Made by a program: the position numbers and the translations under genes | Assembly: GCA_036375895.1 (NCBI GenBank) | Contig: DASVBJ010000253.1 | Coordinates: 1-14,945, forward strand | From: DASVBJ01 sp036375895 | GTDB taxonomy: Bacteria; Actinomycetota; Actinomycetes; JACCUZ01 | Reading direction: 5' to 3' | Length of the DNA stretch: 14,945 bases | The notes under the pieces: model-generated | Databases searched by the model: none | Told to the model about the DNA's origin: nothing | The model's input: only the letters and a program-made list of their open reading frames with translations | Shown: positions 1 through 6,045 of the stretch, piece after piece | How positions within the stretch are numbered: position 1 is the stretch's first letter | Layout: every line of letters begins with the position of its first letter

Positions 1-4
1 GGGC

Positions 5-307
5 ATGGCAGACGTACGGCAGTCATGGAACGAGGCAGGGGAGCGGCTCAACGCCCTCGGCCTGAAGCTCAAGCTGCACTACGAGCAGCAGCGGGACGAG
101 GGGGAGCAGGCGAAAGTCGCCGAGGCGGTGAAGCGCCTGGCGGACACCGTGGAGGGCGCGTTCGACGCCCTGGGGGCGGCGTCCAAGGACCCGGCCGTCA
201 AGGACGACATCAAGCAGGTCGGTCAGTCGGTGACCGGTGCCCTGCGGACGACGTTCTCCGAGGCGTCCGACGAGATCCGGAAGCTGCTGAAGCGGCCCGG
301 CGGCTGA
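5..307 (+). CDS. Small helical protein of unknown function
   Basis: I do not recognise a named family. The 100-residue product is rich in Glu, Lys, Ala and Arg. It has no membrane segment, signal peptide or cysteine, and its pattern suggests two or three long amphipathic helices (about residues 5-50 and 60-95). The reading frame shows strong actinobacterial third-position GC bias and ends in TGA shortly before a large palindrome that probably terminates its transcript. The ATG lies only four bases inside the window, so its ribosome binding site cannot be judged and a longer N-terminus cannot be excluded. It is convergent with the MFS transporter downstream. A soluble cytoplasmic or nucleoid-associated helical protein is possible, but the sequence does not show a function. 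Confidence 0.7.
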   Translation: MADVRQSWNEAGERLNALGLKLKLHYEQQRDEGEQAKVAEAVKRLADTVEGAFDALGAASKDPAVKDDIKQVGQSVTGALRTTFSEASDEIRKLLKRPGG

Positions 308-339
308 ACCCTCCCTCCCCGGCGGCGCCTCCCCTCCCG

Positions 340-405
340 GCAGCGATCATGCACGTGTCGTCGCCGCCACGCGTGATCCACCGACGGAACGTGCATGATC
401 GCTGC
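340..405. terminator. Palindromic element, copy A, likely bidirectional terminator
   Basis: Bases 340-356 (GCAGCGATCATGCACGT) pair perfectly with 389-405. Pairing continues inward, 358-363 with 382-387 including one wobble, after one mismatch. It continues outward, 331-337 with 408-414, after two mismatches. The central 364-381 is unpaired except for a small CACGCGTG palindrome at 368-375. The right arm 382-405 is identical over 24 bases to the right arm of copy B at 2671-2694. The element sits between the convergent small-protein and MFS genes. There is no T tract, so a bidirectional terminator role is inferred from position and fold. Confidence 0.6.
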
Positions 406-431
406 GAGGAGGGGGCGAACCGGGAGGGGGT

Positions 432-1757
432 TCAGGAGGTCGACGGGGGTGTGGTGGCCGCCTCGGCCTCCTCGAGCGTGCGCGGCACCGGCACCGGGAC
501 GGCGTCGGTGCCGACGGGCACCTCCGCGCCGGCGCGGATCTCGCGGACCCGGGCCTCCCGGGCGGGCGCGACGAGCAGGTGTCCGACCGCCGTCGCCAGC
601 CCGATCACGCCGCAGGCGAGCCACAGCGCGGTGCCGCCGAGCCCGTCGTAGACCAGCCCGCCGGCGAGCGGCGCCGCGAAGGCGGCCACGCCGAAGGCGA
701 GGCCGAACATGCCTTGATAGCGCCCGCGCATGGCCGCCGGTGACAGCTCGGCCACCAGCACCGGCCCGACGGCCGCCCCCACCACCTCGCCGACCGTCCA
801 CACGACGACGGTCATCGCGTAGGCGGCCGGGACGTGCGCCCAAGCCGTCGCGGCGTAGCCGACCCCCGTCAGCGCGCAGCTCAGCGCGAGCACGTTCGAG
901 ATCGGGAACCGCTGCAGCCACCTCGAGAGCGGGACGGTCACGAGCACGATCAGCACGCCGTTCAGGGCGATGACCGAGCCGTACTGCTGCGACGACAGCC
1001 CGTCGTCGCCCATCGCGACCGGCAGCGTCGATGCGTGCTGCATGAACACCAGCGCCCAGCCGAACACCAGCGCCGCGAAGGTCATGAACACCCGGTCGCG
1101 CAGCACGTCGGTCAGCGAGCCGGCCGGGGCATCGGCCGCGGCCGCGGGGGCGGCGTCGCCCTGCAGGCCGGGGTGCGACTCGGGCAGCCGCCAGAACACC
1201 ACCGCGGCGAACACGAGCGTCGTCGACGCGTCGACGAGGAAGAGCGTGAGGTAGCCGGACTGCGCGAGCAGCCCGGCGAGCACGGGCGCGACGGCGAACC
1301 CGAGGTTGATCGCCCAGTACTGCAGCGCGAAGGCCCGGACGAGGCTCGCCGGCGGCACGATGTCGGCCATCATCGCGGCGTAGGCCGGCCGGGGCAGCCC
1401 ACCGCAGAACCCGTAGGCCGCCGCCCACGCCACGAGCGCCGGGCGGCTCTCGACCAGGCCGAGGCCGACCAGCGACACCGCGGCGGCGACGTTCGCCCCG
1501 AGCAGGAGGGGCCGGCGGCCCAGCCGGTCCGCGAGCACGCCGCCCACGACGGTCGCGACGGTCCCGCCCAGGCCGAACGCGGCCAGCGCGACCCCGGCGA
1601 AGGCGGCCGAGTAGCCGAGCCCGTCGGTGAGGTAGAAGGCCAGGAAGACGATCACGAACGCCCCGGCCCGGTTGACCAGCGTGCCGCCCCACAGCCACCA
1701 GTACGCCGGCGGCAGGCCGCGCACCGTCTCGCCCACCGCTCGTCTGGCCCAGCGCAC
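432..1757 (-). CDS. Major facilitator superfamily transporter
   Basis: This is a 12-helix-type secondary transporter of the inner membrane, probably a drug or small-solute exporter; the substrate cannot be read from sequence. The protein is about 441 residues and almost wholly hydrophobic. After the second helix it has the MFS motif A (GGVLADRLGRRPLLL), the family's gating loop between helices 2 and 3. A hydrophilic central loop rich in Ala, Asp and Pro separates the two six-helix halves. The GTG at 1757 was chosen because a GGGG-rich ribosome-binding-like stretch precedes it and a TACGGT hexamer lies about 37 bases upstream. GTG codons at 1736 and 1724 are close alternatives, and the frame stays open further upstream without MFS-like sequence. 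It is divergent from phosphoglycerate mutase, with a 91-base gap. Confidence 0.85.
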   Translation of the reverse strand: MRWARRAVGETVRGLPPAYWWLWGGTLVNRAGAFVIVFLAFYLTDGLGYSAAFAGVALAAFGLGGTVATVVGGVLADRLGRRPLLLGANVAAAVSLVGLGLVESRPALVAWAAAYGFCGGLPRPAYAAMMADIVPPASLVRAFALQYWAINLGFAVAPVLAGLLAQSGYLTLFLVDASTTLVFAAVVFWRLPESHPGLQGDAAPAAAADAPAGSLTDVLRDRVFMTFAALVFGWALVFMQHASTLPVAMGDDGLSSQQYGSVIALNGVLIVLVTVPLSRWLQRFPISNVLALSCALTGVGYAATAWAHVPAAYAMTVVVWTVGEVVGAAVGPVLVAELSPAAMRGRYQGMFGLAFGVAAFAAPLAGGLVYDGLGGTALWLACGVIGLATAVGHLLVAPAREARVREIRAGAEVPVGTDAVPVPVPRTLEEAEAATTPPSTS

Positions 1758-1793
1758 CGCGCACCCCGTTCGGTCGCCCCCGCGAATGCCCCG

Positions 1794-1799
1794 ACCGTA
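1794..1799 (-). promoter_or_regulatory. Possible -10 box of the MFS gene
   Basis: On the minus strand TACGGT fits the actinobacterial TANNNT -10 pattern. It would place the transcript start near 1787, about 30 bases before the chosen GTG. No clear -35 is visible. It shares a 91-base divergent gap with the gpmA promoter. Confidence 0.3.
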
Positions 1800-1835
1800 G
1801 AGGGGGCCACCGACCGGCTTCGACCGGATTTCTGG

Positions 1836-1841
1836 CAGGCT
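1836..1841 (+). promoter_or_regulatory. Possible -10 box giving a leaderless gpmA transcript
   Basis: CAGGCT, one base off TANNNT, lies exactly 7 bases before the gpmA ATG. No purine-rich ribosome binding site precedes the ATG, so transcription may start at the start codon itself. Just upstream, CGACCGG recurs at 1811-1817 and 1821-1827, a 10-base helical period that could be a regulator site. Confidence 0.35.
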
Positions 1842-1848
1842 GCTCGGC

Positions 1849-2616
1849 ATGACCGCAGCGCCTGGCGACCCGACGTACACCCTCGTCCTGCTCCGCCACG
1901 GGCAGAGCGACTGGAACGAGAAGAACCTCTTCACCGGCTGGGTCGACGTGGGCCTCACCCTGCAGGGCGAGGCGGAGGCGCGCCGCGGCGGCGAGCTGCT
2001 CGCCGAACGCGACCTCCTGCCCGACGTGGTGCACACCTCGGTGATGCGGCGCGCGATCCGCACCGCCGAGATCGCGTTGGACGCAGCGGACCGGATGTGG
2101 CTGCCCGTGCGGCGCAGCTGGCGGCTCAACGAGCGTCACTACGGCGCGCTGCAGGGGAAGAACAAGAAGCAGACGCTGGAGGAGTTCGGCGAGGAGCAGT
2201 TCATGCTCTGGCGCCGGTCCTACGACACCCCGCCGCCGCCGCTCGCCGACGACGACCAGTGGTCGCAGGTCGGCGAGGCGATGTACGCCGGGCTGCCCGA
2301 CGAGATCATGCCGCGCACCGAGTGCCTGAAGGACGTCGTCGGGCGGATGCTGCCCTACTGGTACGACGGGATCGTGCCGGACCTGCGGGCCGGGCGCACT
2401 GTGCTGGTCGCCGCGCACGGCAACTCGCTACGCGCCCTCGTCAAGCACCTCGACGGCATCTCCGACGACGACATCGCCGCGCTCAACATCCCGACCGGCA
2501 TCCCGCTGCTGTACCGGCTCGACGCCCACATGCGGCCGGTCACCCGGGGCGGGGAGTACCTCGACCCCGACGCCGCTGCCGCGTCGATCGAGGCGGTCAA
2601 GAACCAGGGCCGCTGA
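1849..2616 (+). CDS. gpmA: 2,3-bisphosphoglycerate-dependent phosphoglycerate mutase
   Basis: It interconverts 3- and 2-phosphoglycerate in glycolysis and gluconeogenesis through a phosphohistidine intermediate in the cytoplasm. The 255-residue length is normal for the dPGM family. The N-terminal signature LVLLRHGQSDWN places the phosphorylated His at residue 17. FTGWVDVGLT follows, then the catalytic Glu95 in RLNERHYGALQGKNK, and the second active-site His190 in VAAHGNSLRALVKHLDG. The C-terminal stretch LNIPTGIPLLYRLD is typical of the family. The ATG at 1849 puts the signature at the usual distance from the N-terminus. The gene stands alone: divergent from the MFS gene, convergent with phoU, and followed 30 bases later by palindrome copy B. 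Confidence 0.97.
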   Translation: MTAAPGDPTYTLVLLRHGQSDWNEKNLFTGWVDVGLTLQGEAEARRGGELLAERDLLPDVVHTSVMRRAIRTAEIALDAADRMWLPVRRSWRLNERHYGALQGKNKKQTLEEFGEEQFMLWRRSYDTPPPPLADDDQWSQVGEAMYAGLPDEIMPRTECLKDVVGRMLPYWYDGIVPDLRAGRTVLVAAHGNSLRALVKHLDGISDDDIAALNIPTGIPLLYRLDAHMRPVTRGGEYLDPDAAAASIEAVKNQGR

Positions 2617-2646
2617 CCGACCCCCACCCTCCCTGGACCCCACCCT

Positions 2647-2694
2647 GCAGCGATCATGCACGTTCCGTCGCGACGGAACGTGCATGATCGCTGC
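2647..2694. terminator. Perfect 48-bp palindrome, copy B, likely bidirectional terminator
   Basis: Bases 2647-2670 are the exact reverse complement of 2671-2694, giving a 24-bp stem with no loop insertion. It lies between the convergent gpmA and phoU stop codons. The left arm matches copy A (340-363) at 22 of 24 positions and the right arm matches copy A (382-405) at 24 of 24. Outside the stem two mismatched positions are followed by three further pairs (2642-2644 with 2697-2699), an arrangement similar to copy A. No T tract is present, so the terminator role is inferred. Confidence 0.65.
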
Positions 2695-2698
2695 CAGG

Positions 2699-2716
2699 TA
2701 GGCCGGGTAGGCCGGG
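2699..2716. repeat. Two tandem 9-base units
   Basis: TAGGCCGGG occurs twice head to tail, directly abutting the phoU stop codon. It is short and may be slippage; no function is visible. Confidence 0.5.
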
Positions 2717-3379
2717 TCAGCCGCGGGCGGCGAGCTCCTCGGGCAGCTGGCCGGTCACGAGGTAGATGACCCGGTGGGCGACCGAGACGGCGTGGTCGGC
2801 GAACCGCTCGTAGTAGCGACCGACGGACGTCACGTCGATGGCCGCCTCCACGCCGTACGGCGAGGCCGGGTCGAGCAGGGCGGTGAACAGCGCCCGGTGC
2901 AGCCGGTCCATCTCGTCGTCGTCGCGGTCGAGCTCCAGGGCCGCGGCCACGTCCTGCGAGGCGATGATGCTCCCCGCCTTCGCGACCAGGCGGTGGGCAA
3001 CCTGGCTCATCTCCACCACGGTGGAGCGCAACGAGGCCGGCACGGCCGACTCGGGGTAGCGACGGCGGGCGACGCGGGCGACGTGCCGGGCGAGGTCACC
3101 CATCCGCTCGAGGTCGGCGCTCATCCGCAGGCTCGTGACGATCATGCGCAGGTCGCTCGCCACCGGCTGCTGCCGCGCGAGCAGGTCGAACGCCCGCTTG
3201 TCCAGGTCGTCGCGGAGGGCGTCGACCGCGTCGTCGGCGGCGATCACGCTCTCGGCCAGGGCCAGGTCGGCGTCCAGCAGCGCCGTGGAGGCGCGGTTGA
3301 TGGCCGAGCCGACCAGGCGGGTCATCTCGACCAGTTGTTCGGAGAGGGCGTGGAGCTCCTCGTGGTACGCGTCGCGCAT
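2717..3379 (-). CDS. phoU: Phosphate transport system regulator PhoU
   Basis: PhoU is a cytoplasmic, all-helical adaptor that connects the Pst phosphate importer to the phosphate sensor kinase and represses signalling when phosphate is plentiful. The 220-residue product has the expected two-repeat layout of three-helix bundles. The metal-binding signature appears as DLERMGDLARH at residues 89-99 and again, degenerate, as YYERFADHAVSVAHR at about 189-203. The ATG at 3379 is preceded on the minus strand by GAAGGGTGA, a reasonable ribosome binding site. It is divergent from the sensor kinase with a 145-base gap, an arrangement known from other actinobacteria, where the PhoP-type regulator binds PHO boxes in that gap. 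No pst genes are in the window. Confidence 0.95.
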   Translation of the reverse strand: MRDAYHEELHALSEQLVEMTRLVGSAINRASTALLDADLALAESVIAADDAVDALRDDLDKRAFDLLARQQPVASDLRMIVTSLRMSADLERMGDLARHVARVARRRYPESAVPASLRSTVVEMSQVAHRLVAKAGSIIASQDVAAALELDRDDDEMDRLHRALFTALLDPASPYGVEAAIDVTSVGRYYERFADHAVSVAHRVIYLVTGQLPEELAARG

Positions 3380-3418
3380 GGGTCACCCTTCGTGTCGCAG
3401 CGCCCGCAGGCTCGCAGG

Positions 3419-3451
3419 CCGGCGTTAACGGGCACCGACCCCGAGGTGAAC
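3419..3451 (-). promoter_or_regulatory. Candidate PHO box (three 11-base units)
   Basis: Read on the minus strand, 3451-3441 is GTTCACCTCGG, which fits 10 of 11 positions of the Streptomyces PhoP unit G(G/T)TCAYYYR(G/C)G. The next in-register unit, 3440-3430, fits 6, and the third, 3429-3419 (GTTAACGCCGG), fits 8. Direct 11-base repeats are how that regulator family binds. The location between phoU and the kinase-regulator pair supports autoregulation. Assignment is by eye and the middle unit is weak. Confidence 0.45.
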
Positions 3452-3472
3452 AGTAAGAGTCGGGTCGGTGCC
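3431..3472. repeat. 11-bp inverted repeat in the phoU / kinase gap
   Basis: GGCACCGACCC at 3431-3441 is the exact reverse complement of 3462-3472, with a 20-base loop that contains the best PHO-box-like unit. It could be an operator, or a hairpin in any transcript crossing the gap. Confidence 0.5.
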
Positions 3473-3512
3473 GCGAGCGGCTCGGCATCAGCCTAGGGCC
3501 CCTTCGCCCACC

Positions 3513-3518
3513 TACGAT
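3513..3518 (+). promoter_or_regulatory. -10 box for a leaderless kinase transcript
   Basis: TACGAT fits TANNNT and is followed by exactly six bases and then the GTG at 3525. There is no ribosome binding site in between. This geometry places the first transcribed base at or next to the start codon. No convincing -35 is seen. Confidence 0.5.
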
Positions 3519-3524
3519 CGTGCC

Positions 3525-4682
3525 GTGGACGCGCTGATCGTCGCCGGGGTGGTCGCCCTCGTGGGCGTCCTCATCGTCGGCGGCGCGATGCTCGCCTTCC
3601 GGGCCAGCGAGCGTGAGAAGGCGGCGGAGGACGTGCCGGCGCCCGCGCCGCTGCTGCCGCCGGGCGTCGCCGACGTGCTCAGCGTGCTGCGGTCCTCGGC
3701 GGTCGTCCTCGACGCGAGCGACCAGGTCGTGCGGGCCAGCCCCTCGGCGTACTCCTTCGGCATCGTCCGCGACGGCAGCCTCGTGCCCGGCGAGCTGCTC
3801 GAGCTCGCCCGCATGGTCCGCCGCGACGGTGAGATCCGGGAGGCCGAGCTCGAGCTCCCCCGTGGTCCCTTCGGCGGCGGCACGCTGTCGGTGCTGGCGC
3901 GGGTCGCACCACTGGGCTCGACGCTCGTGCTGCTGCTCGTCGAGGACCGCACCGAGGCGCGACGCGTCGACGCCGTACGCCGCGACTTCGTCGCCAACGT
4001 GAGCCACGAGCTGAAGACCCCGGTCGGGGCGGTGTCCCTGCTCGCCGAGGCACTGCTCGACGCTGCCGACGACCCGGAGGCCGTGCGCCGCTTCGCCGGC
4101 CAGATGCAGCGCGAGGCCGACCGGCTGTCCCGGCTGGTGCAGGACGTCATCGACCTGTCCCGGCTGCAGGGTGACGACCCGCTGCGCTCGCCCGAGCTGG
4201 TGGCGATGGACGAGGTGGTCGCCGAGGCCGTCGACCGCAGCCGGCTCACCGCCGAACGCAAGTCGATCGCGCTCGTCGTCGCGGGAGACCGTGACGTGAA
4301 GGTGCGCGGGGACGCGGCCCAGCTCGTCATGGCGCTCGGCAACCTGGTCGACAACGCGGTGCGGTACAGCCCAGCGGACACGCGGGTCACCGTGGCCGTA
4401 CGCCGGGTGGCGGGCGCCGCCGACCTGGTCGAGGTGAGCGTGGCGGACGAGGGCTTCGGCATCCCGGAGGCCGAGCAGGAGCGGGTCTTCGAGCGGTTCT
4501 ACCGCCTGGACGCCGCCCGCTCCCGAGACACCGGCGGCACCGGCCTCGGGCTCGCCATCGTCAAGCACGTCGCCGTCGGACACGGCGGCGAGGTCACCGT
4601 GTGGAGCGCGCCCGGGTCGGGATCGACCTTCACGCTGCGCCTGCCGGCCGCCGGCGCACCCATCACCAAGGAGACCGCGTGA
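3525..4682 (+). CDS. senX3: SenX3/PhoR-type phosphate sensor histidine kinase
   Basis: This membrane-anchored kinase autophosphorylates on His and passes the phosphate to the adjacent regulator, normally under phosphate limitation. The protein is 385 residues. One N-terminal membrane helix spans about residues 3-25. A PAS-like region (about 45-140) follows, then the HisKA dimerisation helix with ANVSHELKTPVGA and phospho-acceptor His161. The ATP-binding domain has the N box (LGNLVDNAVRYSP), G1 (VADEGFGIPE), F box (FERFYR) and G2 (GGTGLGLAIVKH). The single membrane helix without a periplasmic domain matches SenX3 rather than classical PhoR with two helices. GTG 3525 was chosen because the helix starts right after it and a -10-like hexamer lies six bases upstream. 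The stop overlaps the regulator start by four bases, so the two are probably translationally coupled. Confidence 0.93.
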   Translation: MDALIVAGVVALVGVLIVGGAMLAFRASEREKAAEDVPAPAPLLPPGVADVLSVLRSSAVVLDASDQVVRASPSAYSFGIVRDGSLVPGELLELARMVRRDGEIREAELELPRGPFGGGTLSVLARVAPLGSTLVLLLVEDRTEARRVDAVRRDFVANVSHELKTPVGAVSLLAEALLDAADDPEAVRRFAGQMQREADRLSRLVQDVIDLSRLQGDDPLRSPELVAMDEVVAEAVDRSRLTAERKSIALVVAGDRDVKVRGDAAQLVMALGNLVDNAVRYSPADTRVTVAVRRVAGAADLVEVSVADEGFGIPEAEQERVFERFYRLDAARSRDTGGTGLGLAIVKHVAVGHGGEVTVWSAPGSGSTFTLRLPAAGAPITKETA

Positions 4683-5359
4683 CCCGCATTCTCGTCGTGG
4701 AGGACGAGGAGTCGCTCAGCGACCCGCTCGCGTACATGCTCCGCAAGGAGGGGTTCGAGGTGAGCCTCGCCGGCACCGGGCCCGAGGCGCTGGAGCAGTT
4801 CGACCGGCAGGGCGCCGACCTCGTGCTGCTCGACCTCATGCTGCCCGGGCTGTCCGGCACCGAGGTGTGCCGCGCGCTGCGGGCCCGCTCGTCGGTGCCC
4901 GTCATCATGCTGACCGCCAAGGACAGCGAGGTGGACAAGGTGGTCGGGCTCGAGCTGGGTGCGGACGACTACGTGACCAAGCCCTACTCCGCGCGCGAGC
5001 TCGTGGCCCGGATCCGGGCGGTGCTGCGGCGGCGCGGCGAGCCGGACGAGCTCGTCCCGGCGACGATCGAGGCCGGGCCGGTCCGGATGGACGTCGAGCG
5101 CCACACGGTCAGCGTCGCGGGCGAGGCGGTCCCCATGCCGCTCAAGGAGTTCGAGCTGCTCGAGCTGCTGTTGCGCAACGCCGGTCGGGTGCTCACCCGC
5201 GGCCAGCTCATCGACCGGGTCTGGGGTGCGGACTACGTCGGCGACACCAAGACGCTCGACGTGCACGTCAAGCGGCTGCGGGCCAAGGTCGAGCCGGACC
5301 CCGCGGCGCCCCGCCACATCGTCACCGTGCGGGGGCTGGGCTACAAGTTCGAGCCCTGA
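4679..5359 (+). CDS. regX3: RegX3/PhoP-type phosphate response regulator
   Basis: It is an OmpR-family transcription factor, activated by phosphorylation from the kinase encoded just upstream, that controls phosphate-scavenging genes. The protein is 226 residues. The receiver domain (1-120) has the acidic pair Glu8-Asp9, phospho-acceptor Asp52 in LLDLMLPG, Thr79 and Lys101 in TKPYS. The C-terminal winged helix (about 130-226) carries LTRGQLIDRVWG and the recognition segment DTKTLDVHVKRLRAKVE, and ends in VRGLGYKFEP. GTG 4679 overlaps the kinase stop (GTGA), and a good AAGGAGA lies six bases upstream inside the kinase gene. An in-frame ATG at 4601 would add 26 non-homologous residues and is rejected. 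The gene is convergent with the lipoprotein, only seven bases away, with no terminator hairpin. Confidence 0.95.
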   Translation: MTRILVVEDEESLSDPLAYMLRKEGFEVSLAGTGPEALEQFDRQGADLVLLDLMLPGLSGTEVCRALRARSSVPVIMLTAKDSEVDKVVGLELGADDYVTKPYSARELVARIRAVLRRRGEPDELVPATIEAGPVRMDVERHTVSVAGEAVPMPLKEFELLELLLRNAGRVLTRGQLIDRVWGADYVGDTKTLDVHVKRLRAKVEPDPAAPRHIVTVRGLGYKFEP

Positions 5360-5366
5360 CCCGCGC

Positions 5367-5960
5367 TCAGCTCGTGGTGGGCGTCGGGGAGGCGCTCGCC
5401 GACGTTTCGGTGGGGCTCCCGGTGGCCGTGGGGCTGGTCGTGGCGCTCGGGCTCACGGACGGGCTGGGCGTCGGAGTCTCTTCCGGGGCGGCGGTGATCG
5501 ACGCGTAGGGGCCGGCCGCCGGGACCACCAGGGTCCGCAGCCTGATCGGCTTCGTGCCGGCGAAGGTCAGCTCCAGGCCGATCTCCTCGCCGGGCTTGGC
5601 CTGGAGGTCACGGATGGTCGCGGACAGCCGCGAGCCGGCAGTGAACGCGACGGCCTTGCCGGGTGCCAGCGTCCGGTCCCCCGTCAGCTCGACCGTGCCC
5701 TTGTCGGAGGTCAGCCCGGTGAGCCGCTCGTTGCCGGTGCCCCGGTTGACGACGGTCATGCTGACCACCCCCTCGGTGCCGTCCTCGGGTGCGACCACGA
5801 GGGCGTTGAGGACCTTGACCGGCCCGGACTCGCCCATGACCCCGTCGGCGGGCGCGTAGGCCTTGCTGGTCTGGGCTCCGAAGCCGGAGCCGCACCCGGT
5901 GAGCAGTGCGGTGCCGGCGAGCAGCGCGGCGGCGATCGCGGCGGTGCGGGGACGACTCAC
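5367..5960 (-). CDS. Secreted lipoprotein, PCuAC-like fold without copper ligands
   Basis: The 197-residue product has a lipoprotein signal: basic SRPR, a hydrophobic stretch, then LLTGCGSG with the lipidated Cys at residue 23. The core (about 45-145) follows the order of strands seen in PCuAC/DUF461 copper chaperones (MTVVNRGTGNERLTGLTS, LAPGKAVAF, IGLELTFAG). It contains no His, and the Met/His copper ligands of that family are absent. The last 45 or so residues are a Ser/Thr/Pro tail, a wall-spanning or glycosylated linker type. GTG 5960 was chosen because GAGGAG lies 11 bases upstream and the signal peptide starts there; an upstream GTG would add 24 unrelated residues. It follows the prenyltransferase on the same strand after 85 bases. 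Function is unknown; the PCuAC relation is inferred by eye. Confidence 0.8.
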   Translation of the reverse strand: MSRPRTAAIAAALLAGTALLTGCGSGFGAQTSKAYAPADGVMGESGPVKVLNALVVAPEDGTEGVVSMTVVNRGTGNERLTGLTSDKGTVELTGDRTLAPGKAVAFTAGSRLSATIRDLQAKPGEEIGLELTFAGTKPIRLRTLVVPAAGPYASITAAPEETPTPSPSVSPSATTSPTATGSPTETSASASPTPTTS

Positions 5961-6032
5961 GGCGGCTGGTTCTCCTCGGTAGACCTGAGCGGCACTCGAT
6001 CCGGCACCCGGGGCGGCGGGCGGACGGGCCAC

Positions 6033-6038
6033 AGCGTA
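6033..6038 (-). promoter_or_regulatory. Possible -10 box of the lipoprotein gene
   Basis: On the minus strand TACGCT fits TANNNT and would start a transcript near 6026, giving a leader of about 65 bases before the GTG at 5960. It lies just past the prenyltransferase stop codon. No -35 is evident. Confidence 0.25.
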
Positions 6039-6045
6039 GCGACGA

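Noticed and set aside
223..2418. Very long open frame on the minus strand across the MFS and gpmA region
   Set aside because: It is Arg/Gly/Pro-rich without domains and is a shadow of the MFS gene and of gpmA, both of which have full family motifs.
834..2687. 617-codon plus-strand frame through the MFS region into the 3' end of gpmA
   Set aside because: It has no recognisable domain, runs antisense to the MFS gene and out of frame with gpmA.
340..2694. CRISPR repeats
   Set aside because: There are only two palindromic units, more than 2 kb apart, with genes between them.
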